DNA from: Eumeta japonica
Taxonomy: Eukaryota; Arthropoda; Insecta; Lepidoptera; Psychidae
Length of the DNA stretch: 64,000 nt
Direction: 5' to 3'
Assembly: GCA_005406025.1 (NCBI GenBank)
Contig: BGZK01000498.1
Location: 310,001 to 374,000 of the forward strand
A program made the position numbers and the translations under genes. A model generated the notes under the pieces. It was not told the origin of the DNA, did no database searches, and was given only the letters and a program-made list of their open reading frames with translations. This document shows positions 42,241-54,200 of the stretch, piece after piece. Within the stretch, counting starts at the first letter, position 1. Each line of letters begins with the position of its first letter.

Positions 42241-45200
42241 CTGAAATGAAAATGCATAACATCAGTATACGCTAAAAATAAAATACTCTTCATATCAACA
42301 GCTCCCAACGTATATGAACTAAAATGAAATTTTTTTAAACCACAGCCATGTAGATATTTTAAATATTATAAGATAGAAATTTTAGCAAACTACGAGTAAT
42401 GATGGGTGCCCTTTATAGTGAAATACATATTTAATACTCTCAATTTATAATTTTCACTTTTATCATACACAAGGTCTTACATGCAGAGATATTTAATGAG
42501 TTTTTATAGTCAGCTTGTTTCATAAAAAATTGGGGTAGTTAATTCCGACTGGCTTATTCAAAGCCAGTTGACTTTTTCTCCTTTAGCTACTTTTTTGCCT
42601 TTTTACGAAGCTGTTGCACTCATAGTAACAATCTACTTAAAAGAAGTTTGTTAATTACTACGAAAATATCCATTGTTTCAAAAATTTCCAAAGCCTAATT
42701 GTCTTTTACATTACTGTAAGACTATTTCAAAGAAAAGAGTAATGATAGCAAATCTACAATTGTTACTGTAAACTATTTCATACTTGTGACAGTAAAAAAA
42801 GTTCTAGCATATTTATTGTACCCTTTATTATTGAGAAAATAGAATTGTGTGTGAATTATATGCTACAAGTCACTGCCATTTTGTGACATTTTAATTGTTT
42901 TAATATATGTTTTCAATGTATAAGGGCAAACAAAATACATCAACTTTTAGAAATATATAATATGGATTTTGTGTTTTATAATTGTGATGGTCCTGTTGTT
43001 ACAAGTAATATTTATTTTCCTAAAATATGAGCACAGCGTACATGCTGCTCATATGTTTCTATATTAGTCTTTATACTGGATAAGTTTATGCCATGGGTAA
43101 ATCTTTCGAAAACAGAAAAATAAGCTAATTCAATTAGAGCAGATGTTTATAGGCATTAAAAGCAAGAATAGAACAATAGTTAAAAGTAACACTGGTCCCC
43201 TTATATGGGAATCTTCCATATATAAGCCAATGTTTAACCTTGGGCACGGCGCGTCGCATGATATCTTTGTACTCCTCTTTTGTGACGCGCTTCTTGTAAT
43301 AGTGCGGCTTAAGAACCAGTTTCACTTCTTCCACGACGCGCTCCTGTCGATTCAACTTCTTAGGAACTGTAATAGATCATAGAATTTCAAATTAGTTGTA
43401 TATTTTTAAAAGAAATTGCAGCAATCAAATATTTAGGATTAGGACAACACACGGATCCTTGGCGCTTTGAATTGCCTGCAAATGATACGATGCGCAAGTA
43501 CAACGCTCCCCGACCCCTCCTTCTCTCCCGTTCCTATTTTACGCCAAAGTAATACGTTTTGTGACTAATTTCACAGCGGCAAAGATTCATGCGTTGTGCT
43601 GTACCTAGACTTGTCTGTGGGTATATATAATACATACAAATTTTTTTTTGATCTAATCTCTCTTATATCCCAGTTGTAGATTTGCATAGTTGGTATACCA
43701 ACTATAGAATCTATAGATTCTATGGTCGTTTATATAATAACTTGGAACAATGGCATTATTTTAATAAGTGGAAAGTATGGGCACACACTAATCAACTAAT
43801 ATGTCGGATTGGATTTAAACAAATGAATAGAAAATGAAAAACCTTAAAATTTTTAGTGTACTGATTTTTTTCCAAGTATGTGCTTGACATGTTTAGTTGT
43901 TTTAAATTTATGAGAAATATAACAAGATAAAAATAAAAAACAAATATTTATATGATAACAATAATAACTGAATAAATGAAATCTTGTTAAAAAACCTAAT
44001 TAACATATAATTCATTTTTATAACTTTGTTATAGTCACACAAAAGAACAGATAAATACACCTTACAAAAACTACTATCCTTAATGATAGAAATGGCTAGG
44101 TACAGTCACAATAATTTACTTGCTGTCTTTAGCAATAAATAGTACATTTTAAGAATTCAGAATATGTAAAATGTATGTATTAATTCTAGACAAATAGCTG
44201 CTCCTATTACGAATAATAAAAGGCAAACTATTCAAATGCATTTGCTGGAATTACTTTATTGGTTGTCAAATATAAAATGTTGAAGTATTCTTGAATTTAA
44301 TTATATTTGTAATAGTTGGAAAGTGTAATTTTATGTATATAAACAACTATTGTTTCAAATGTAAAATAATACTTAAAAATATCTTGTTTTTTTTTCATAA
44401 AACAGCGAGGAATATTTTAGTTTTGTTACTTAATATGGCTATTTAAATGTCTTTGCTCTCAGGTCTTTTGATATTTGCTTAAAATTGATTCAGAATGTAA
44501 TGATTCTTTAAAAGTGAACTTTTATGGAATTTTGAAAAATAAATATAACCTTTAACACATAAGTTATATTCTTATATGCCATTTTAATACTGGAGCGAAG
44601 TCCTATAAAAATGTTATTATTATTTTTAGCTTTGGGATCAGCTATAATTTTTAATTTTATGTATTTTTAAGATCTTTTAAGCAATGTTCATCACCAAGTA
44701 TAACTTGATAAATTTTCTCTATTTTCATCTAATCTAACTTTCAAATACTGTATAATAAAAATTATTACAATTTAATAATACTGTATAAATGCTTTTCTTA
44801 AAAATTTTAGAATACTGTTTTAAGATGCGACCATAAGTCTATTTCAATAAATTCTTTATGTCTCAGGGGTGTTATTCCATGTGCCTAGCTTCTACTCTAA
44901 AGTCCATAGCACAGTATCACCCTAAGAGTCTGTTTAAATGCAGCGCTGTGGCCAGCATGATTTTAAAGGTATACTTACTTTACTCTTAACTTGCATTTCT
45001 ACAGCAGAACTTGGCAAGTCATCTAAAATTTTTAAATTGTCTTCATCAATTTTTACACCAACTTGCGTTTTCCCTTAAAAATAAATAAATGCATTCTATA
45101 ACTTCATGGAATATTTTATATTACTCTCTTTTTTATATATTATTTCATCATAAACATCATTTTGTTTAAAAATTATTTATTATTTTGTATATTTGTAATA

Positions 45201-48200
45201 AGGAACTATGCAAAAAATACTCTAATAATCCTCAATGGCAACCCATGACATTATTCTGCATTTAGAAAACCAGCTAAAAAGCTAAGATAATACATTAAAA
45301 ACACAGAGCAATATGATGTAGTCCATTCATCTATATGAATAGACAATGTCATAAAACTCAATAAACATGATCAATGGCAGCACAAAATGGAATCGATTAA
45401 AACATATATGGGCAACAGCCGGCCTGCAAGCCGTATCCAGTCCACTGTAAGATTTGATCCGGCCCGCGAGACATTTTGAAAATTTTTTTGTATGATATCA
45501 AATGCACTTACTTTTGAACGCGGCTTACGAACGTATTTGCACACTAAAGTTTGGCCCACAACATGACAAAGGTTGCCCCATATCTCAATTAAAGTATGTT
45601 GAACAATATTTCAATAATTTGAGGAAATCAGTAAGATTTTCGAACATTCGAACACCATCTATTATGCCCAAATAGGACTTGCTTTTTTTAAAAAAGTATC
45701 TCAAAACATATACTTGTGCTATGAATAATACAAATATGAACATTGTAAGTACTCTATCAAATGGGATAACTATTGACCACATCTTTTAAAATAAAGTTAA
45801 CATCTTTTACAGATTTTTAGTTTAAAGCTGCAGTTACAAATATCATGGTTCAAATTTATTCCCGTAAGCTATCTTATAATTTAAGATATTCTGTGGAGAA
45901 TGTTGAAGTAGATATAGACATTTAAATGGTTCTTTTTAATAAGAATTGCTAAATATTTACTTCCACAGAAGGGAAAATTCAAAATAGTACAATTGCCTTT
46001 TAACCAGGATACACTTCACATGTTTTATTACAATTGAAAATAGAATAAAAATAATTTGTCTCATTAGGGATTTACCTTTTTTAATCTGTTTAACAGGGAC
46101 CTTCGTAGCAGAGGTTTTACTTTTGTTTAATTTACTAGATTTTCCTCCCAGCAAAGAGTCAAATAAGTCGCCCTTGGTGGGTTTGCTGTAAGTCTTCGCT
46201 GATGCGGTCGCGGAGGTGGGCGCGGTAGCGTCTGCTGGCGGCTCGAACAGGTCTCCGAAGTCGCTGGAACCGGGTGAATACGGCGAGTCGAGACCGGCAC
46301 CCAAGTCGTCATCAGCCGACGCGGTAGGTTGTTTTCGTACCACACCTACTGTCTTCATAGCGGGCAATGGTAATTTCGAAATCTTTGTGCTTTGTAGAGG
46401 TTTTATAGGGTTGGACTTGATTGGTGACGGTTTGGCGAGGAACAATTTCGGTTGTTGTGGTCGTATCGGACTCGACTTCGTTGGTGAGGGAAGTACGATT
46501 CTCTGACCGGTGGGTCCTCTTTGGGGCGAAGGTGCTCCACTAAACACTCCGACGCGCGGTAACGCGGCGCTTAGATATACGGGCTGCGCGGTCGCCTGTA
46601 CGGCACTCGGTGACTGAGTAGTAGGCGCAATCGAAGCGGCAGGAAGAATGGGCTGCGTGGCAGCGGGCACGGGAGTCGATTCGATCTGTTCAGTAACCGA
46701 TGGTGCACGGTTCAGTTCATCGATATTGGTGGGAGAGACGTCCCGAGTAGAGTGCAAAAGTGCCATCACTTTTTCCATAGGAGAAATGGGTCGTTGGTTG
46801 ACAACGTCATCGGCCGAAAGGTTAGTTTTTTGAGCTGTCTCGAGTGTAATAGTGGTAGGAGGACGGTGGTCGGGCGGCGGAACGGTTCGAGTGGGTGATG
46901 CAGAAGCAGATCGTGACCGAGTAGGTTCAAAAGGATCATAAGCATCGGCCGAGCTGGGCGGCGAGTCAGGCGGTTCCGGTGGAGTGTTGGGTCCTTTTTC
47001 CCGCGAATGCTCCTCGCGTGACTCGTCGTGTTCACGTAAAGGGTTTACGGGTCGCAGTTGTACAGACGGTTTAGGTGCGATAGAAAATTTGATTGACGGT
47101 TCAGGTGGAGTTTTAGGTCCAGCAGCTGGGCTGACGCGATGTACGGGTGTGACGGGACGATCGGCGGGGGGAATGTCTCCGCCACCTCCGAGAGGCATTT
47201 CAGAACCGTCTTTGTCACCATGATCACTATCGCTTAAAACGATCACATTTTTAGGTGAAGGTGTAATTTCTCTAAAGGGAGATCTTTCAAGATCTATAAT
47301 AGCTACTGGTTTCGTATTAGCAGCATCCGTGGCGGTGGTACCCTTTTTTCTTTTTTTCTCTCTACGATCTTTTTTAGAATCGTTTTTTCTTTTTCGATGT
47401 TTCCCAGTAGAATCATCGATCGGTATGGTTTCCCCGTGATCTTTTTTATTAAAACTTACACTGACTAAAATGTTATCACCAGAAGTGAATACTTCTTTCG
47501 AGGGTCCTGTAATATCACGCGTGTGCTTAGCGTGCCTGTGTTTCTCTAAATCTCTTTGACGCCTACGCCGATCCTTAGTACGTGCTCCGTCATCGTTAGA
47601 GAGTATGACACGTAAATGTCGCGGTTCTGGAGAAAGGTCGCGCGGCGGTGTCCACCCTGGCGACAACAACCGCGAATTCACCGACCGCGACAAGGATCGT
47701 GACCAACCACGGTACAGCGGTGACTTGTCAGGCCATGCGCCTGGACCTACACCATCCTCACTATGCCGTCGCTCCGGTGATAATTCCAATTCAGGTGTGA
47801 CACTTCGAACTTTCGTCCGTTTTTGTTTAGGAGACTTTTTACGCGGACTTCTACTTTTACGTTTGTTTCGACGCAACTTCTTTTCTTTTACAAACGACGC
47901 AGCGCGAGATGTCGATCTACGTTTAGACCGTGAACGCTTTTTTTTCCTCGACTTCGGTTTAGGAGTACCTGAAGTATCGCGGCGAACACGTTTGCGACCT
48001 CGTGAGCCAGATCGACGGCGACGAGGCGACGCACTGCGTCTTCTTGGGGAAACTGATCTTTTAGGTCTTCTACTTCGCGAACGCGAACGACGTGCACGTA
48101 ACGAAGGCGATTTTCGTCTTCTACGTGAAGACGATCGTTCAAAACGTCGGTGTGCTATACTTGGAGACGCACCTGGACTTGCAGACAGGGCCGAACGTGA

Positions 48201-51200
48201 ACGACGAAACGGTTGAGGTGATATGTCACGTATAGGCCGCTCGAGAGGCGATCGTGCAATGGAGGGACTGCGAGATCGTCCCCGCGGCGAAATGTCGCGT
48301 CCAAAAGGATCTTTAAGTTTTCTCCTTTTTTCGGAAACGACCGTGCGCACATCGTATCTTTCCAAATCCTTACGTTTTTCTTTTTTCTTTAATTTATTCT
48401 TATCCTTTTCAATTGATTTTAGACGCTCTTTTTTATTTTTAGATTTATCTTCTTTGTCTTTCTTATCTTTATCCCGGTAATTTCTCTCTTTTCCGCTTTT
48501 ACTTAGTTTTTTGAAAGCTACATCATTTTTTTTATTTTTACCTTTTGCTTTATCTTTAGATTCTTTTTTGGACTCTTTTTTCTTTTTCTTACGTGTCTCA
48601 TCTCCGACAGCAGGTAACCGTTTCTTTTTATCAGATACCTCTACATCATCTGGATTAAGTAGAGGTGTTACTTTCCTAGGAGAATCTACCGATCTCTCTG
48701 ATACATTTTTATCATTATCTGAAAACATTTCATTAGCTTCCTCGTCTGATATCATTTCAGTATCTAATCCCCCTATGCCTTTATTATCTTTTTCTATTTC
48801 AAATGAAGCATCTTTATTAGACTTATTTTCATCTAAGCATGGTGTATAGCTTCTTTCATCTTCAGTTTCACTAATGGATTCTGTCATTTTTTCTAATGCT
48901 TCGTCACGTGCCTCCAACCCTTCTTTTTCTGATGAGGTAGTTTTAATTTCCAAGTCATTATCAGACAAATCATCTTTTTCTTGTTCTAGTTTATTTTCAA
49001 TATTTTGCACGGGTTTAATAGGACTAATACGCTCATTGGCATCCTCTGCATCTGTCGATTTCAATACAAAATCTATTGTTTCAGCACTATTCTGCTTATT
49101 AACATTTTGTGAAACCTCCTCCTCCTCTTCTTTCTCATATAACTTACTTCTTTTTAATTCTGTAATTTGAGATTCATTTGTTTCTTTATTACTTTTTTCT
49201 GGTTGTATTCCAGTTGTGTCCTTTATTTGATTTGTTTCACCTTGTTGGTGTTCTTTATTACTCTTTATTACATTTTCTAATGTTAAACTAGCATTTATGT
49301 CTTCTTGATCAGTTGGTTTATGCTCCAAATGGTCCCCTGTGCTAACAGTTGTATCAATGGTTGTTTCCGCTTCATCGTCGTCATAAAGATCTAGTACCTG
49401 TCTTTTAATTAATGAAGGAGTATTAAGTTTTATCTTTATAGGAGTACGTGGATTTGGTGTAATGGGACATCTCTTAGAAACTTTTTCATTATAATCTATT
49501 TCATTTTTCTTAATAACAGGTGTTTGATGTATTGAAAGCGTATTGGTTTGCTGAATTTCAAATGCTTCCTCAGAAATATTACTGATACTGTTAATGATAG
49601 GTAACTCATCACGAGTGGGTGTGTCATCATCTTCTTGAACTAAATCTTCATCAGGCGGATATGTACATTCTTCCTGATGATCTAGAGATGGTTTTGGTAT
49701 GGTTATTGAAGTATTACTGGCTATATGTACACTCGTAGCAGAGTAGATAGAAAAATTAGGACAGTCGCCTTCAGATTCATTATCACTCTTGTCATGTTCC
49801 TGCATTATTTGATTCGCAATGCCCCAGTTACGCTCTTCAAGATCTTCACTTTTATTAAAAATTGTAGTTTTAACAATTACAGAGGAAGTGGAGGCTGTCG
49901 AAGACATTTCACACGTCAGCTGTTGAGTTACTGGTGGTGGTGAAGGAGGTGGAGGTGGTTGTGATAAAGAGGATGATGGCGGCGGTGGTGGTAACTGAAC
50001 TCGATCTTGAGATGCACCTTCTTCCAGTTTCTCGTCATCACCGCTAGAGTCATCACGCGTAGGTTCTGTCGGGTCATATTTATCAGTGTCAATAACTAAT
50101 CCAGAATCACTCTTCTCATCTTCCGATTTATCGACGTCGGGTGGACGATCAAAAGTGAATATTGGAGGCTCCGGTAAAGGGTCATACGCGGGTTGTGGCG
50201 CTGGTTCACGTCTAGGTGGATCGATATCACCATATAGATCTACATTATTTTCGGCCGAAACACCAACAGCGGTCCTCATGTCTAAAGCATCAGCAGAAAG
50301 ACTGCTAAAAGAATGTCGCCCACTCGGCGCAGGTTGTTCGCTAGAATAAGGCGGCCAAGATGGGCGACCACGTTCAGGGTAACGAGATGGAAAGTGACCT
50401 AGCCCTCTGTTAGAATTTACATTTTGTCTCCTATTTACATTATCGCGGTCTGTATTTGAATCAGCGTCTGTATACTGATTGATCCGTCGCATGTAACCGG
50501 TGTGTGAATCATGATCATCCCTCCAGCCGCTACCGCCGTGGGGCCGATAGTGCGGCGGGCGGTTGCAGTCAGCGCCATAACCTCCGTAGCCTCCACTGCC
50601 ACCACGACCAGTAGGATAATCGCGTGGTCGTTGTCCTCTATAATTTCCACTCCAACCCCCACCGCGTGACTGCCCCGGATATGATGGTGCTTGCTTTGAT
50701 AGTCCCTCGCTTTGTGACAGATCTATTGAATCTTTTTCTTTATAAAGGTAAGACTGTTTTTCTGGTCGTAATCGAATCCCACCATTGCGCATTTCAATGT
50801 CGACCCGACCGTCAGCTGCTACCGACACCACCGAATTCTTAGAATGTAACAATGTTTGACTTTCTAAAATACTTGACAATATGTCAGGGACTGTTGAGGC
50901 CGGTGGTGGTGAAGGAACCATAATGCCCTTTCTTCTAGCCTGAAAAGAAACAAAAACTTATCTTCCATTTTAACTTTGATTTAGCAACAATATAATACAA
51001 CAATAAAAACTTTAATAATTTATATTGCATAATGATGGCCCCTTCAAATAGCACAATTTTCACCTTACTTTTTTTTTGCTTAATAAATTCTATAGAATAA
51101 AAAAAAAACAAAAAATTTGGATCTTTCAAAATAAGACATTCAAAAACATCATGTTAGTTGTTGAAAACATTTGATGAGATATATGTGTTCACACTCAGTC

Positions 51201-54200
51201 ATTTTTTAAATCAATTATTTTGTTTCAATTCATCATTGTCATGTGTAGTGGTGGTAGATTATGGTACATCTTGTATGTAGAAAAATAATAATTAATTAAT
51301 TTAATTTGTCAAACAAATATAAAATTAGTTTTTTGATATACCATTATTAAAATTTATATTTGAAACTTGGATTTTTTAATAAAGGGCTATTCCCTTTTAG
51401 CACACTTTCACTGAGCCCATATATAAAACTCAATCTCCATAAGCAATGAGTTTCTACAGCAATCTAAAATTAGTGAGCTTAATTTTTTTTTTTAATTTTG
51501 AAATAAATTTCAAATGGAGTACATTTAGAATAATAGAAAATTAAACAAAATTGCTATTGTTGCATTGTATTTTATACAATATTTGATAACCATAAAGATT
51601 TCCATCAACTTTCTATTAATATCTGGATGTTAATAACATCGTTTCGAAGCTACAAGCTATTTTATATTTCACTGATTGCCTATATATAGCATTTAATTGT
51701 TCTATACTTTTATACCATTTAATTATTCTAATTGTGAAAAATCTTTTTTATTTAGTAACTACTATTTACATTCTGTAAGTTACAGATAAGCCTTGCAATG
51801 CTAAAAATAATAACCATATTTGGGTGACTAGTGGATTATTTTTATTTGTAACAATATAAAAGTGCGAATGAGTGGTTTTCAAATTTTACCTTTTATTTTA
51901 TGCCTAATAATATATTTGGCACAGATCACTTCATGGATGTTGATAAATTTGATGCATGCCAAAAATTTATGAAATCTATCTAAAATGTAAAATGATAATT
52001 GAAATATAGTTGGTCAAGAGTTATTCTAGAGACGTTTAAAATTATTTAAAGTTATTTAAGTTTCAATATAGTACTATCTAAAATAATATATTAAGAATAA
52101 TTTGCCGTGTGTTTGAGAGGTGAAAAACTGTATGATGCTAACTCTCTCACACAGTAACCATAATTTTTAAGAACAGAAAATAAAGAACAATGATATTGTT
52201 ATACAAATTTAACAATCAACAGGCCTGTGTAATACATTTTAACATTACATTAAGATTTTAATTATTTTTAAAAACAAATCGAATTTATATCATCACATAA
52301 ATTGAAATTTTAATTCTATAGTTTTCACAAGCTCTAAGAAAACATATTCAGTTAAACAAGTTTTATATAAGTTATAATGGACAATAGAATGATTAATAAT
52401 AATAATAACCTATTTTCCATTATCCATTCCATCCATTCCAATAGAAACCTATTTTCCAAAATAATCTCCCCAAACACATCTGTATGAACTTGCAGTACAT
52501 CTGATTTTGAATTAAATTGGTATACTGATAAATTTCCGAAAGACATTGCCTATGTCTATCTGGAATAACATTTTATAACACTTAAAATTTCTTTGATCCA
52601 ATAATTTTTTAGTATACTCATAAATAAAACTTTAATTTATACTTCAAATGTCTATTATGTGTATATACAACATTTCATTAACATTTAGTAGTTATTATAA
52701 TCTTATGTACATATTTTTCTATTCTCGTAGACCTTGGTATATTTTGGTATTCTCAAATAAATACTGTTATTAGAAGAGAAAAGTCATAATTTTGAGACCA
52801 GGTAATTTTGAATGATCACCAAGGCATATTATTTTTGTTAAGAAACTTTGTAAAATACAAAATAATCAAATAAATTATATAAATCTTACATATAAGAATT
52901 GCTCATAAAACTTTATAGATTGGTATCTGTACCTTAAAAAAGTTTTGCTTTTCAAGTTTATGTATGTGTCTTCCCTTGAAAAACAGATTTTTTTTTTAAT
53001 GTTGCTTTATAGTACCATTCATAGAAATTTGAAATAATTGTATTGTTACTATACTATTAGATGCAGTACTGAGGTACCAGTAGCCTTAATGTAACATTCT
53101 AAACAGGTGGAAGTACATGACAAATTAGACAGATGGCACTTGATATTAACTTGACTTAAACATAACTAACGTTTCTAACGAAAATTAATGTTATTCCCTG
53201 GCAAACTGAATAAATGCTGAGCAACGATAGATTGTCCAGGTATTTCCTTTCTTTGTTACAAACATACAGAGTCTCAGTCCTATTTAACTTTTTATAGCTT
53301 ACACTTTTAGTTGTGTGATTGCATAGTTCTATTATACTCTAGTCAAGTGCATACATGTCTGTAAGTAGATACGGCTGCAGATGGTGCACGAACCGCCACA
53401 GCTAACGCCACGTTCCCACCCGTAGTCTCGTCGTCCGAGAAGTAATCCAGTGCATTTGGATCCCCGAAAAGACGAAGTGCGGGTACGCCAGCTCTATCTC
53501 GATTGAGCGCCAAATTCCGTACAGAAGAGCTGGCATTAGCTTCTACGGACGCGGACGCTAAAGCAGCGAGCTGGGCACGCACGCTGGCGCGTACATGGGA
53601 TCGTCGCGCTGCGGTACGGGTGCGTCTTCTCAACTAAAACATAAAAAAATACATTATAGTCATCAGGTTTCATAATAAAAATAGAATTCAAAGAGATCGG
53701 AACTTTTAATTCATTTTTAAGTGAATAAGTTTCTACTTTATTAATGAATTTTAAATACACTAATTCAAGTTTACTTACAACTCTTCTACGTAATCGTTTC
53801 TTAACAGAAACTGTCTTTTTAATTGGAATTTTTCCTCCATCTTCAACTTCATATTCTATAATAACAGTGTGAGTTTTTCTTCTACGTTTATATCTTCGAC
53901 GTGGACGTGTACGAGACGAACTGGGAGTGGTTATAGATGCAGTCATAGTGCTAGCATGACCGCGGACACGATTAGGTGTCGCAGTTGTTTGGCGCTCTCT
54001 AGATGTAGAGGGTTCATTAGCAGTATGCCTGTTTCGAGTAGAGCGTCGACTTCTACTAGTGCCACTGTTTCTAAACGTAGATGGTCGTGGACCTAAAGGT
54101 CTTTCAATATCTTGACTGTCATCAATAAGATCCTGTACCTCAGCCAGTTCAACTAAATCATCTAAATTATTTTCTGAGCATGTTGGACAATACCATTCAT

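Noticed and set aside
47605..48216. 203-codon open frame on the plus strand
   Set aside because: It is antisense to the Arg/Ser-rich part of PHRF1 exon 6, and its Arg/Asp-rich composition is the mirror of that coding bias.
48223..49170. Ser/Phe-rich open frames on the plus strand
   Set aside because: Antisense shadows of the Lys-rich and acidic regions of PHRF1 exon 6.
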